From Salinisphaera sp. Q1T1-3 (lineage in GTDB: Bacteria > Pseudomonadota > Gammaproteobacteria > Nevskiales > Salinisphaeraceae): a stretch of 64,000 nt of DNA. Both the position numbers and the translations under genes were made by a program. The notes below the pieces were generated by a model. It ran no database searches and was not told the DNA's origin. It saw nothing but the letters and a program-made list of their open reading frames with translations. Positions 9,616 through 18,335 of this stretch are shown piece after piece. The stretch spans positions 1 through 64,000 of the forward strand of contig NZ_QZWD01000019.1 in NCBI RefSeq assembly GCF_003602005.1, written 5' to 3'. Numbering within the stretch: the first letter of the stretch is position 1; each line of letters starts with the position of its first letter.

Positions 9616-9876
9616 CTAGCCGGCGACGGCCACCGGTTCGAGCGCCGGTGCTTCCTCTGCCGCATCGACGGAAACCGCAGTTACCGGAGCAGGCGATTCG
9701 AGTCGCTCCGACTCTTGCCGACATTGAAGCAACACATCACGCGCACAGGGCGCGCAGCGTCCACAACATCCGGCCACGCCCAGCTTTTGCCGGAGTAGCC
9801 GCATACTGCAGGCCCCGTCGCAATAGGCTTCGCGGATCTGACAGTCGGTCACCGCGTTGCAGACGCATACGTACAT
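9616..9876 (-). CDS. bfd: Bacterioferritin-associated ferredoxin
   Basis: [2Fe-2S] protein that docks on bacterioferritin and delivers electrons to mobilise its iron. The four cluster cysteines fit the family: C4 and C6 in MYVCVCNAVTD and C38 and C41 in GCCGRCAPC. ATG 9876 follows GGAGGT, an excellent ribosome site. At 86 aa it is longer than most Bfd (about 65-75): roughly 30 residues of an Ala/Pro/Glu/Val-rich tail (ESPAPVTAVSVDAAEEAP) follow the core. The promoter at 9895-9923 overlaps a Fur-like sequence, consistent with induction by iron shortage. Confidence 0.92.
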   Translation of the reverse strand: MYVCVCNAVTDCQIREAYCDGACSMRLLRQKLGVAGCCGRCAPCARDVLLQCRQESERLESPAPVTAVSVDAAEEAPALEPVAVAG

Positions 9877-9894
9877 AGCATTACCTCCAATTGC

Positions 9895-9923
9895 AGTACA
9901 CCCTAAATGAGAATCAGTGTCAA
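9895..9923 (-). promoter_or_regulatory. bfd promoter with Fur-like box
   Basis: On the minus strand TTGACA (9918-9923), a 17-nt spacer and TGTACT (9895-9900) lie just upstream of the bfd ribosome site. On the plus strand TGAGAATCAGTGTCA (9908-9922) resembles a 7-1-7 Fur box with one good and one weak half, overlapping the -35 and spacer. ATCAGTGTCAA recurs exactly at 9962-9972, so a second -35 or regulator half-site may exist. Confidence 0.5.
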
Positions 9924-10414
9924 CTGCTACTGGGACTCGTTGCAGTCTTGCGCGATCGCCAATCAGTGTCAAATATTGCGCGCAACTCGATTGGCAACGA
10001 ACAGTGTTGCGCAAATCGGGAGCTGCCCGACGCGGGCCACCTCACATAAAAAGGATTCAGGAATCTGGCCGAAGCGATCTGTGCGGATTAACGGAGATCG
10101 AGCTTGCAGCAATCACGCATACGCCCGGCGGACTCAGGAGCCATGACAAGGCGTCTAGGGCGTGTTTTCCGAGATCGCCCGGCGCATGGACTGGGTCCGT
10201 TGATATCGGACTGTTTTCGAGCGGCAGCGCATGGCTCGCTCTGCCTGCGAGACGAACGAGCACGGACGCTGAACGCCGGGTATGCGACATCACGCGATAA
10301 GACGAGCCGCCATTGCGCGACCGCCATGGTGGCGCCGTGTTTCGTGTTTCAACGGCGGACGCAATGCCCTGTCGCGTCAGGGCATCGCCGATACGGGCAC
10401 GTGGCCGCCCGGGG
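9924..10414. other. Intergenic stretch without a convincing gene
   Basis: About 490 bp between the bfd promoter and rppH. I see only the second ATCAGTGTCAA at 9962-9972 and a solitary CTAGGGCGTGTT at 10155-10166, which looks like the outermost bases of a family A repeat without the rest. Short reading frames here lack any recognisable protein. Confidence 0.5.
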
Positions 10415-10897
10415 TCAGATCGTGGCTTCGTCCAGACAGCCGGCCAGCTCGTCGAGCGCGCGCCGGTAGACATGTCGCTTGAAGAAGACCACTTCATCGA
10501 CCGGCCGCCAGTAGTCGACCCATCGATACCCGTCGAACTCCGGCTTCTCGGTGGCATCGAAGCGGACACAGGATTCGTCGGCGACGAGCTGCAGCATGAA
10601 CCACTTCTGTTTCTGACCGATGCACAGAGGCTGGCTATGGCGCCGGATATAACGCTTGGGTAGCCGGTAGCGCAGCCAGCGCCGCGTGCTGCCGATAATC
10701 TCGACATGTTCCGGGCGCAACCCGACCTCTTCCTCGAGTTCACGATAAAGCGCTGCCCGCGGGTCTTCCCCGTGCCGAATGCCGCCCTGTGGAAATTGCC
10801 AGGACTGCTGACCGATGCGCTTGGCCCAGAAGACCTGACCGGCCTGGTTGCTCAGAATGATGCCGACGTTTGCACGGTATCCTTGTGCGTCGATCAC
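10415..10897 (-). CDS. rppH: RNA pyrophosphohydrolase
   Basis: Nudix hydrolase that removes pyrophosphate from mRNA 5' ends and so starts RNase E-dependent decay. The Nudix box is clear: [20 protein letters not shown], followed by VGL. The N-terminus [15 protein letters not shown] and the tryptophan-rich WQFPQGG are typical of RppH, as is the length of 160 aa. The start is GTG 10897 with GAGGG seven bases upstream. It is divergent from the HAD phosphatase gene at 11151, a pairing also seen in pseudomonads. Confidence 0.95.
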   Translation of the reverse strand: MIDAQGYRANVGIILSNQAGQVFWAKRIGQQSWQFPQGGIRHGEDPRAALYRELEEEVGLRPEHVEIIGSTRRWLRYRLPKRYIRRHSQPLCIGQKQKWFMLQLVADESCVRFDATEKPEFDGYRWVDYWRPVDEVVFFKRHVYRRALDELAGCLDEATI

Positions 10898-11150
10898 GCT
10901 GATACCCTCGGTATAAGTACTGAATCGATTCTTTCATAAAATGGCAACAAATAACAAAAACGACGCGATAGACGTTCGGCAGGTCGTAAATCGCTCGCCC
11001 ACAACATAAACCGCCAAGCCCCGCGCTCCGGCGCACGCCATAATCTGATAATAGTCAATTGTTTGGGGCGCAACCTGCCTTGCTCAGGCGCATTCGATCT
11101 TTCAACGACGGGCGATTCGCGCGATGATGCGGGCCGGCTTCTCACATCGA

Positions 11151-11834
11151 ATGCTCGTGCACCTGACCTTCTTCGACCTCGACCAGACGCTACTGGCATC
11201 CGACAGCGACTACGAATGGAATCGTTTTCTCGTGGATGAGGGCGTGGTGGATAGCGCGGCCTACACCGACGCCAACGACCGTTTCGCCGCGCAATATGCT
11301 GCCGGCGAGCTGGATATCCATGCCTATCAGCGTTTCGCGTTGGCGCCCCTGGTCGCCCACGGGCACGAGGCCATGGCCGCGCTCCGCGAACGTTTCGTGG
11401 CCGAGCGCATCGGGCCCAGCATCGCGCGCCATGCGCCGCGGGTTCTGGCGTTTCATCGCGATCGGGGCGATGCCATCGCCATCATCACCGCGACCAATGC
11501 CTTCGTCACCGAGCCGATCGCGGCCTATCTCGGCATCTCGCATCTGATCGCCACGGAGCCCCGCATCGTGGACGGCCGCTATACCGGTGAAATCGCGGGA
11601 ACGCCCTCGTTTCAGGACGGCAAGATCGAGCGGGCCCTGGCTTTCAAGGCCGAATATTATCCCGAGGCTGGCCCGACCACGTTCTACTCGGATTCACACA
11701 ACGATCTGCCACTGCTCCGCTGGGCGGACCGGCCCGTCGCCGTGGATCCGGACCCGACACTCGAAGCCGCGGCCAGCGCGGCCGGCTGGCCGATCGTCTC
11801 GTTTCGCGGCGAGACACCCCCGCCGCTTTCCTGA
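11151..11834 (+). CDS. HAD-IB family hydrolase (SerB-like phosphatase)
   Basis: Cytoplasmic phosphatase of 227 aa. HAD motif I is FFDLDQTLL at the very N-terminus, motif II is IITATN, motif III the lysine in QDGKIERAL, and motif IV YSDSHNDLPLL. The IB-type helical cap lies between motifs I and II. Such proteins dephosphorylate small metabolites; the substrate cannot be read here, though relatives include histidinol-phosphate and phosphoserine phosphatases. The start is uncertain: ATG 11151 (chosen because motif I follows directly) or ATG 11124/11127 upstream. It converges on the HisN-like gene across a hairpin. Confidence 0.85.
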   Translation: MLVHLTFFDLDQTLLASDSDYEWNRFLVDEGVVDSAAYTDANDRFAAQYAAGELDIHAYQRFALAPLVAHGHEAMAALRERFVAERIGPSIARHAPRVLAFHRDRGDAIAIITATNAFVTEPIAAYLGISHLIATEPRIVDGRYTGEIAGTPSFQDGKIERALAFKAEYYPEAGPTTFYSDSHNDLPLLRWADRPVAVDPDPTLEAAASAAGWPIVSFRGETPPPLS

Positions 11835-11847
11835 CGACACCGTGACA

Positions 11848-11881
11848 GGCGCCCGGCCGGCACGCTGACCCGGCCGGCGCC
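11848..11881. terminator. Probable bidirectional terminator hairpin
   Basis: A GC-only stem, GGCGCCCGGCCGG paired with CCGGCCGGCGCC (one bulged base, loop CACGCTGA), lies between the convergent HAD and HisN-like genes. There is no T-run, so termination is inferred from position and stem strength. Confidence 0.5.
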
Positions 11882-11887
11882 TTCGTC

Positions 11888-12694
11888 TCAGCGCGGCGCG
11901 TCCCGGCCTTCGTCCCAGGCGCCCAGGTAAGTCACGACCTGCTCACGCAGGCGGCCGTTGGTCGCCAAAAGCGTGCGTGTTTCCAGGTCGAGCGGGCCGC
12001 TGCCCAGCTCGCTCACATCACCGCCTGCCTCGCGCAGGATCACGGCCAGTGCCGCGATATCCAGAATATTGAGATCGGACTCGATCACCGCGTCCACGCG
12101 ACCGCTGGCCAGCAGGTGATAGTGATAGAAGTCCCCATAACCGCGAATGCGGTGCACATCGCCGACCAGCCGGCCGATATCCGGCCAGGCTGCCGAGGCG
12201 CCCAGTGCCCCGATGTTGCCCATCGACAGCGATGTCTCGGCGATCGTGTCAACTTCCGAGACCTGAATCGGCGCGCCGTTGAGTGTCGCGCCACAGCCCC
12301 GGGCGGCACAGGCCAGCTCCCCGCCGTTGAACGCCGGGGCGTTGGATACACCGACGATCAGCTCGCCGCGGTACATGAGCGCGATCTGAGTCGAGAAGAA
12401 CGGATAGCCCCGCACGAAACTCTTGGTGCCATCGATCGGGTCGATCAGCCAGACATAGTCGGCATCGATCGATTCGCGCCCGAGCTCCTCGCCGTAGAAG
12501 CCGTGGTCGGGAAAGGCTTCGGCGAGCGTGGCCTTGATCACACGCTCGCTTTCGATATCGGCGACGGTCACCGGCGAGGCATCAGCCTTGCGCTCAACCT
12601 CGAACTCGCCGTGATAGTACTGATTGATGACCGCCTCGGCGGCCCGAGCGGCCTCGACCGCGACTTCCAGATAGCGGTTGACGTTCTCACTCAC
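11888..12694 (-). CDS. Inositol monophosphatase-family phosphatase, HisN-like
   Basis: Mg2+-dependent phosphatase of 268 aa. Metal-site motifs are GEELGRE, WLIDPIDGTKSFVRG and LNILDIAAL. The serine/phenylalanine/arginine stretch after DPIDGT and the following PFFSTQIALM match HisN-type histidinol-phosphate phosphatases better than SuhB or CysQ, so histidine synthesis is the likely role. GTG 12694 is chosen as start because GAGGA lies seven bases upstream and the protein then starts at SENVNRYLEVA; ATG codons further up are implausible. A second IMPase-family gene lies at 48234-49076. Confidence 0.82.
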   Translation of the reverse strand: MSENVNRYLEVAVEAARAAEAVINQYYHGEFEVERKADASPVTVADIESERVIKATLAEAFPDHGFYGEELGRESIDADYVWLIDPIDGTKSFVRGYPFFSTQIALMYRGELIVGVSNAPAFNGGELACAARGCGATLNGAPIQVSEVDTIAETSLSMGNIGALGASAAWPDIGRLVGDVHRIRGYGDFYHYHLLASGRVDAVIESDLNILDIAALAVILREAGGDVSELGSGPLDLETRTLLATNGRLREQVVTYLGAWDEGRDAPR

Positions 12695-12764
12695 GAACGC
12701 GTCCTCATCAGATGATCGAATCGGGCTCGCATGATAGGGGCTCGCCCGGCCCGATGCGACGATT

Positions 12765-13655
12765 TCAGCGGGCGAAGCCCAGCAGCGTGGCTGCGGCGAG
12801 CAGTGCCAGCAGAACCAGCACGCTACGCGAGATGAGCGACAGGGCGGCCAGCAGCATGGCGCTGAAATCGGCCGGCGCCGCGCGATCCGCGGCATCCGCT
12901 GGCAGGCCGAGCGCACCGCGTCCGACCCGGGCCAGCAACAACCAGCTGCCGGTGCCACTGAGCCGCGTGGTGGTGCGTATCGCGCCCCGCCAGGCGCCGA
13001 AAGCGCAGCCGCTCTGCCCGGTCAGCGCATAGACCACGGCGACCAGGCGCGCCGGAATGAAGGCCGCCAGACCGTGCACGTATTCGGCAGTACGCGCAGT
13101 GGCCCGCCGCTGCGGCGCACGCTGCGCCAGCGCCGGCAACTCGCGCGCCAGACGATAGAACAACGCCCCGGTCGGCCCGGCCACGAAGAACCAGAGCAGC
13201 ACTGCCAGCACGCGTTCGTGCCCCTGAACGAGCACCGCGCCGAGCAGTGTGCTCGGATGGATATCGGCCGGGGCGCGCCCGGTCGCCCGCCGCGCCAGCG
13301 CGATCGCACGGGCCTCGACTTCGTCGTGGGCCGCCTGGCTGCGCGCGTTGGCCAGCGCGTAGACATCCTCCCACAGATCACGCGGCCCCAGGCTGATCAA
13401 CAGACCGATCAGCCCGAACAACAGCTGGACGCCAAGCCAGGCGTGCACGGCGATCTGCCACTGTGCGATCGCAACGATCGCCACCGGCGGCAGAATCACC
13501 AGCGCTCCACTCGGATGCGCCAGCCAGGCCCGCCCGAGACGCGTTGTCGCGATCAGATCCACATAGGCCGCAAACGCATCGAGCCGGCGCAGGCGTGCGA
13601 TCTGGCCGAGGGTGCGCTCCAGCAGCAGAGCGGCCACGATGACGATCAGATGCAT
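12765..13655 (-). CDS. ampE: AmpE-like regulatory membrane protein
   Basis: Integral membrane protein of 296 aa, related to cobalamin-synthesis CbiB/CobD in fold family. It has hydrophobic segments at the N-terminus (IVIVAALLLERTLG), in the 50-90 region, near 150 and at the C-terminus, with the RDLWEDV motif of AmpE. Its start overlaps the end of ampD by 10 nt, as expected for the ampDE operon that tunes AmpC beta-lactamase induction in enterobacteria and pseudomonads. No ampC or ampR is in the window, so here a role in sensing murein turnover is inferred. Confidence 0.85.
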   Translation of the reverse strand: MHLIVIVAALLLERTLGQIARLRRLDAFAAYVDLIATTRLGRAWLAHPSGALVILPPVAIVAIAQWQIAVHAWLGVQLLFGLIGLLISLGPRDLWEDVYALANARSQAAHDEVEARAIALARRATGRAPADIHPSTLLGAVLVQGHERVLAVLLWFFVAGPTGALFYRLARELPALAQRAPQRRATARTAEYVHGLAAFIPARLVAVVYALTGQSGCAFGAWRGAIRTTTRLSGTGSWLLLARVGRGALGLPADAADRAAPADFSAMLLAALSLISRSVLVLLALLAAATLLGFAR

Positions 13656-14221
13656 GACGCACTCCGGGCCAGGACGCGATCCAAGGCAGTCCAGTCGAAT
13701 GCCGGGCCGGGATCGGTCTTGCGGCCGGGCGCGATGTCGGAGTGGCCGACGATGCGCTCGCGCACCAGCGCCGGATAACGCGCCGCGAGCGTCCGGACCA
13801 GCCGCGCCAGGGCGGTGTATTGCGCGCGTGCGTAGGGGCAGTGATCGGTGCCCTCGAGCTCGACGCCGATCGCGAAATCGTTGACCTGCGAGCGGCCGCC
13901 GAGCCTCGAGACACCAGCATGCCAGGCCCGTGCGTCGAAGCTCGCGTACTGCGTGATCCGACCGGTCCGCTCGATCAGCGCATGCGCCGAGACCCGCACA
14001 TCGGCCAGCTCACGCAGCGCCGGATCGGCGTGCACATCCAGCGTATTGGTGAACAGTTCCGTGACCAGACCATGGCCGAAACGTCCCGGCGGCAGCGTGA
14101 TGCCATGCACCACGAGTGCATCGATCGGGACGTGTGCCGGCCGCATGTCCTGATTCGGCGAGGGCCGGTGAGATACCCCGACCAGCCAGCCAGCGTCGTC
14201 GATGACAAGATTCAAGCGCAA
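13646..14221 (-). CDS. ampD: 1,6-anhydro-N-acetylmuramyl-L-alanine amidase
   Basis: Cytosolic zinc amidase (Amidase_2 fold, 191 aa) that cleaves anhydro-muropeptides during wall recycling. The zinc ligands are visible: H39 in VVHGITLPPG, and the histidine and aspartate in VGHSDIAPGRKTDPGP near the C-terminus; EGTDH and WHAG are also conserved. With anmK at 3132 in the same window, two steps of anhydromuropeptide recycling are covered. Confidence 0.94.
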   Translation of the reverse strand: MRLNLVIDDAGWLVGVSHRPSPNQDMRPAHVPIDALVVHGITLPPGRFGHGLVTELFTNTLDVHADPALRELADVRVSAHALIERTGRITQYASFDARAWHAGVSRLGGRSQVNDFAIGVELEGTDHCPYARAQYTALARLVRTLAARYPALVRERIVGHSDIAPGRKTDPGPAFDWTALDRVLARSASCI

Positions 14222-14284
14222 TCCACCCTGTTCGGTGACTCATCCGCGTCGATCGGTGCCCCACCCGTCGTGGGGCGGCGGCCG

Positions 14285-16261
14285 CTAGAAATACGCCTGG
14301 ACGCCCAGATCGATACGCAGACCATCCGTACGGCGCAGGTTTTCGTATTTGATGTTCGATCGTAGCGCGAGCTCGCGTATCAACGGAACCTGCACGCCGA
14401 GCCCCGCCCAGCCGTAATGGCCGTCGGCACCGGCAGCATACTGCAACCAGCCGGCATCGGCCCGCATCTGGACCCCCGGATGCGGATAATAGAGCAGGCC
14501 CGCGCTGGGGCCCGCACCAAACGCATAGGCCGGCGCGAGCCCCGGATTGGCGTCGAAGGAGACCTGACCGAATACATAACCGGTCAGATTGCCGCGTCCC
14601 CAGGCCAGCCCCGGCCCGCCCTGCAGGTAATAGCCGAGATCGTTGTCGCGGCCGGTGAACAGATGCGTGGATGGCCGACGACGCGCCCCGGTCGACAGCG
14701 TGAACGAAACCGGCTTGAACCAGGCATCGCGCCGCGACAGCGAGGTGATCGACAAGAGCTTGAAGTCATCCAGCGCGACATGCCCGTTCTCCGGATCGAC
14801 CGCCAAGCCCACATCGGCGAAATCGATGGCCTGACCGTGCGTGTAGCCCCCCGGATCGTCGAGCAGATCGTGATACGCCGGCCGAAGCCGGAAGGCCAGC
14901 GACGTCTTGTCGCCGGCATACACGGTGGCGGCCTTGAAACGCAGCGAGCGATGCCCCTCGTCCGGCGAGCGGGCCGGCTCGGTCACGGGCGCGAACGGCG
15001 ACCGGCCGCCCAGCCGGGCCCGCGCCGCCAGAATGCGATTGGCATAGACCTCACCGGTCTCCCCCTTGACCGGCGCTGCCACGTTGTCACTGGCCAGCTG
15101 ATAATGCAGCGCGTCGTAGGCGACCTCGAGCACCGCGGCCTGGCGGGCACGCGGCAACGCCTTCACGGCCGGGGCGTCCGGGCTCAGGCGGTGGCGCGAC
15201 ACGCGGCGCGCCAGCGACTGTTCCGCGGCCGACAGCTGATGCGTCTCGGAACGCAGGACCGCTTCCATGGACGGACGAAACCGGGCCGGGCCGAGCAGCC
15301 CCGGCACATCCGACAGACTCCGGATCGTGTCCGAGGGGATGGCATACCAGCTGTACTGACGCGTCAGATGCAGCCCGGGACGCGCGACATCGATCAGCGA
15401 GAGCAGCTGGTAGGAGCAGTTCTTGTTGAGAAAATAATAGGCGAACTCGACATGATCCATCGCCCAGACATGATCGACCATCCGATCGAGCTCGGCCGAC
15501 GACAGCTGCAGCGAATACGACCAGACGTCCCGATTCTCGATCCAGGCGTACTGCTTGACCTTCTTGTAGTAAGGAAACAGCCCGAAGATGCCGGGATAGC
15601 CGCCGGTCAGGCCCTTCCAGACGAAACCCAGCCCACGCTGGCCGTCCGGGGCCGCGGCGGCGAAGTTCACGGCATAGGACAACAGCTCGGTGCCATGGCG
15701 GCGTTTCGAGGAATCGATGCGCAGCAACGTATGGCCGAACATCGATGACGGACTGTTCGGAAAGGCCGCCGGGAAGATGAGGCTGGCCTGCCGTGGGCTG
15801 AGCATCGCCTTCCAGCGCCGGTATTTCGGGCAGTCGTGCACAGGCAGCTGCGAAACATCGATATCGAGCTGCCTGACCAGCCATTTGCGCCGCGCGACGA
15901 ACAGACAGTAGGTCGCCAGTTTGCGCGGCCCGACCGGCCGATCGGAAAACAGCCCGGCGATGGTGGCATCGAGCTCCGCGGCCGGATCGTGTCGTCCGTC
16001 GGGCCCGGCCAGGAAAAACCAGTCGGAGCCGACCTCGCTGTGCACGCCCCCATGCATCCAGTTCGGCTCGTAGTGGACCAGCGCACGCCAGGTATCGCGA
16101 TCGGCCAGACCTGCAGCGGCGGCGGCACGCTGCAGCCGCGCCACGGTGGCCGACGCATCGGCGACCGCCGGCGGCGTCGCGGCGAGGAGTCCGCCGAAAA
16201 CACCCAGCAAGACAAGCCCGCAACGGACAAGCCGTCGTCGCTGCCGACAGGACAACACCAC
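14285..16261 (-). CDS. DUF4105 family envelope protein
   Basis: Exported protein of about 658 aa. A basic start followed by VRCGLVLLGVFGGLLAATPPAVADA looks like a signal peptide. The central part holds the DUF4105 region (FPNSPSSMFGHTLLRID, the FFLNKNCSYQ motif), a domain sharing the histidine/cysteine pattern of NlpC/P60-like papain folds. The C-terminal third is rich in alternating aromatic strands and ends in QAYF, as in outer-membrane barrels. GTG 16261 is the most plausible start, but no ribosome site is clear. A small exported protein gene lies just upstream on the same strand and may be co-transcribed. Function is unknown to me. Confidence 0.75.
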   Translation of the reverse strand: MVLSCRQRRRLVRCGLVLLGVFGGLLAATPPAVADASATVARLQRAAAAAGLADRDTWRALVHYEPNWMHGGVHSEVGSDWFFLAGPDGRHDPAAELDATIAGLFSDRPVGPRKLATYCLFVARRKWLVRQLDIDVSQLPVHDCPKYRRWKAMLSPRQASLIFPAAFPNSPSSMFGHTLLRIDSSKRRHGTELLSYAVNFAAAAPDGQRGLGFVWKGLTGGYPGIFGLFPYYKKVKQYAWIENRDVWSYSLQLSSAELDRMVDHVWAMDHVEFAYYFLNKNCSYQLLSLIDVARPGLHLTRQYSWYAIPSDTIRSLSDVPGLLGPARFRPSMEAVLRSETHQLSAAEQSLARRVSRHRLSPDAPAVKALPRARQAAVLEVAYDALHYQLASDNVAAPVKGETGEVYANRILAARARLGGRSPFAPVTEPARSPDEGHRSLRFKAATVYAGDKTSLAFRLRPAYHDLLDDPGGYTHGQAIDFADVGLAVDPENGHVALDDFKLLSITSLSRRDAWFKPVSFTLSTGARRRPSTHLFTGRDNDLGYYLQGGPGLAWGRGNLTGYVFGQVSFDANPGLAPAYAFGAGPSAGLLYYPHPGVQMRADAGWLQYAAGADGHYGWAGLGVQVPLIRELALRSNIKYENLRRTDGLRIDLGVQAYF

Positions 16262-16340
16262 TAGAAGAGACGCGTTAACGTCGCCGCAATCGACCGGGCG
16301 CGTCGCACGAGACCGGTCTCGTGCGGCTGTGGCCGCGATA

Positions 16341-16700
16341 TCAGGGCTGGGTGCCCTGCGGGGCCGACTCGGCGTCGAAATTGCCGAGCGGCCGCGAGAA
16401 TGTATACCGTGCAGGAGCGCCGACCAGGGCCCCGGCGGCCGCGTCGCTGTTGTGGCCGAGTGCCGAGAACGGCAGGGAAACCACGAACAGCCCGGCACCG
16501 GCGATGGTGGTCGCAAAACTCAACGGCCGCACGATCACGGCATCAAAGACCATCGCGGCCGGGTCCGGCGTGTCCGCGGAATAATCATACTGCGGCTGGG
16601 CCGGACCGGTGGCCGGCGTGGCCGACCAGGCGGGTGTCGTCACCAGCGCGCCGACCAGCATCAGGCCAACGGCCATGCATCGAACGAGGAGAACAGTCAT
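16341..16700 (-). CDS. Small exported conserved hypothetical protein
   Basis: A protein of 119 aa with a clear signal peptide (MTVLLVRCMAVGLMLVGALV, cleavage after TTPAWSA). The mature part has a hydrophobic segment RPLSFATTIAGAGLFVVSLPFSAL and the conserved-looking end APARYTFSRPLGNFD. Such proteins occur widely in gammaproteobacteria, but I know no function. ATG 16700 is chosen because the signal peptide begins there; an ATG at 16754 is possible. It lies about 80 nt upstream of the DUF4105 gene, same strand. Confidence 0.65.
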   Translation of the reverse strand: MTVLLVRCMAVGLMLVGALVTTPAWSATPATGPAQPQYDYSADTPDPAAMVFDAVIVRPLSFATTIAGAGLFVVSLPFSALGHNSDAAAGALVGAPARYTFSRPLGNFDAESAPQGTQP

Positions 16701-16778
16701 GCCGAAAACCCTGTGGTGGCTGCGTGAGGCGAGCGTAGCAAAGCGCCTTGGCAAGTCAATCCATCGCTATCGTCTGTC

Positions 16779-17096
16779 ATGAGTGCGCGCGAGGTCTATC
16801 TGGCGGCCGATCCGGTCAACGCCGAAATCGTCAAGGACATGCTTGCCGACCGGGGGATCGCCGCCCACGTACGCCGCCAGCATCTGTGGGGCGGCATGGG
16901 CGAGCTGCCGGCCAATCTCTATCCGGGCGTCTGGGTCGATGCGGCCGACTACGAACGGGCCCGCACGCTCGTCGTGCAGTTCGAGGCCGGGCCGATGGAC
17001 GCCGGACCGGACTGGACATGTCCGGGCTGTCGCGAACGCATCGAGGGCACCTTTCAGGCCTGCTGGCGCTGTCAGCATCCCCGCCCGACCGATTGA
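16779..17096 (+). CDS. DUF2007-type protein with a C-terminal zinc-ribbon-like motif
   Basis: Soluble protein of 105 aa. The N-terminal 70 residues (VYLAADPVNAEIVKDMLADR, then GIAAHV) match the DUF2007 putative signal-transducing fold: a beta-alpha-beta unit of ACT-like look. The last 30 residues carry CPGC and, 12 residues later, CWRC, a four-cysteine set expected to bind zinc, which the shortest DUF2007 proteins lack. Partner and role are unknown. It precedes trmL by 90 nt in the same direction. Confidence 0.75.
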   Translation: MSAREVYLAADPVNAEIVKDMLADRGIAAHVRRQHLWGGMGELPANLYPGVWVDAADYERARTLVVQFEAGPMDAGPDWTCPGCRERIEGTFQACWRCQHPRPTD

Positions 17097-17185
17097 AGGC
17101 TCGTCCAATGGGCGCGGCCGCACTCGTGCCGGGCCCACCGAGCCCGTAGACTGCGCCGCATCCTCGCCGGCCGGCTGCGCGCCTC

Positions 17186-17632
17186 ATGCATATCGTTCTC
17201 CACGAACCCGAGATCCCGCCCAATACCGGCAATGCCATACGGCTGGCCGCCAATATCGGCGCCACGTTGCATCTCATTCATCCGCTGGGCTTTTCGATCG
17301 ACGATCGCCGGCTGCGCCGGGCCGGCCTGGACTATCGCGAAATCGCGGTGATCCGCGAATGGGCCGATTACGACAGCTGGCGCGCCGCCCACCCCGACAA
17401 CCGGGTCTTCGCCGCCACCAAGCATGGCGATGTGCGCTACGACACGGTGGCCTACCAGGCCGACGACGCCCTGCTTTTCGGCTGCGAGACGCGCGGGCTG
17501 CCGGCCGCCCGGGTACGTGCGGCCGATGCCGCCATCCATCTGCCCATGCGCCCCGGCAATCGCAGCCTGAATCTGTCGAACAGCGTCGCCGTGGTGGCCT
17601 ACGAAGCCTGGCGCCAGCGCGGCTTCGTCTGA
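17186..17632 (+). CDS. trmL: tRNA (cytidine/uridine-2'-O-)-methyltransferase
   Basis: SPOUT-class methyltransferase of 148 aa that modifies the wobble nucleotide 34 of leucine tRNAs in E. coli. The start MHIVLHEPEIPPNTGNAIRL is characteristic, as are the SAM knot segments LLFGCETRGLP and IHLPMRPGNRSLNLSNSVAV. Length equals that of the family. It converges on the HAD gene at 17664, with a 12-bp palindrome CGCGGGCCCGCG (17643-17654) between them. Confidence 0.94.
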   Translation: MHIVLHEPEIPPNTGNAIRLAANIGATLHLIHPLGFSIDDRRLRRAGLDYREIAVIREWADYDSWRAAHPDNRVFAATKHGDVRYDTVAYQADDALLFGCETRGLPAARVRAADAAIHLPMRPGNRSLNLSNSVAVVAYEAWRQRGFV

Positions 17633-17663
17633 CCTGGCCTCGCGCGGGCCCGCGACCCGTGGT

Positions 17664-18335
17664 TCAGACGCGCTGCGAGGCCCGGACCGAGATGACTTCC
17701 CAGCCGGCACCGGCCGCCGCCGCACTCAAACGCTTGTCCGGCTCGACCGCGATCGGCTCGCCGACGGCCCGAAACAGATAGGCGTCGTTGATCGAATCGC
17801 CGAAAGCCACGGCGCTCGCCAGACCCAGCCCGACGCGCGCGGCCAGTATCTCGGCCGCATCGATCTTGGTGGGCCCGTAGGGATGGCGCCGCGGCGGCGC
17901 GCTCGTGAAGACACCGTTGCGCGTGTGGCAGACCGCGCCGATCGCATCGTCCGCGCCCAGTGCCTCGCACAGGGCATCGGCGATGAACTGCGGCGTGCCC
18001 GACAACAATACCACCGTATCGCCGGCCGCCTGGTGGGCACGCAGGCGTTCGAGCACCGGTGCCGAGAGGGCCTCGCGCAACACCTCGGCAACGAACCGCT
18101 CGGCCAGTGCGCTGATATGGCCATGCGTGTGCCCGGCCAGATAGGCCTTGTTCTTCTGCATGACGTGTCGGCCGAAACGCGGCAGATAACGCAGCGTGAA
18201 GACTGCAAAAGCCAGCAGTTGCCGCACGCCGAGCGCGCCCTGCTGCCAGAGAAAACGCGCGAAGCGGGCCTCCGAGGAAGCCCCGGCGACCAGCGTGCCG
18301 TCGATATCGAAGATGATGAGTCGCTTGTCAGACAT
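17664..18335 (-). CDS. HAD-IB phosphatase coupled to a CDP-alcohol phosphatidyltransferase
   Basis: Phosphatase of 223 aa with HAD motif I IIFDIDGTL, motif II VLLSGTPQ, motif III lysine in PTKIDAAEI and motif IV AFGDSINDAY. The long helical cap (residues 20-90, RQLLAFAVFTLRYLPRFGRHV) resembles that of PgpC-type lipid phosphatases. Its ATG (18335) overlaps the end of the phosphatidyltransferase gene by 8 nt (ATGTCTGA), so the two are translationally coupled. Because a PgsA-type enzyme makes a phosphorylated lipid head group, removal of that phosphate is a reasonable inferred role, but the substrate is not shown. Confidence 0.78.
   Translation of the reverse strand: MSDKRLIIFDIDGTLVAGASSEARFARFLWQQGALGVRQLLAFAVFTLRYLPRFGRHVMQKNKAYLAGHTHGHISALAERFVAEVLREALSAPVLERLRAHQAAGDTVVLLSGTPQFIADALCEALGADDAIGAVCHTRNGVFTSAPPRRHPYGPTKIDAAEILAARVGLGLASAVAFGDSINDAYLFRAVGEPIAVEPDKRLSAAAAGAGWEVISVRASQRV

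Noticed and set aside
10155-10400. Possible additional family A copy
   Set aside because: Only the first 12 bases match; no inner blocks and no right end were found, so it is mentioned but not counted.
14417-15748. 443-residue plus-strand frame
   Set aside because: Antisense to the DUF4105 gene; composition is that of a shadow frame.
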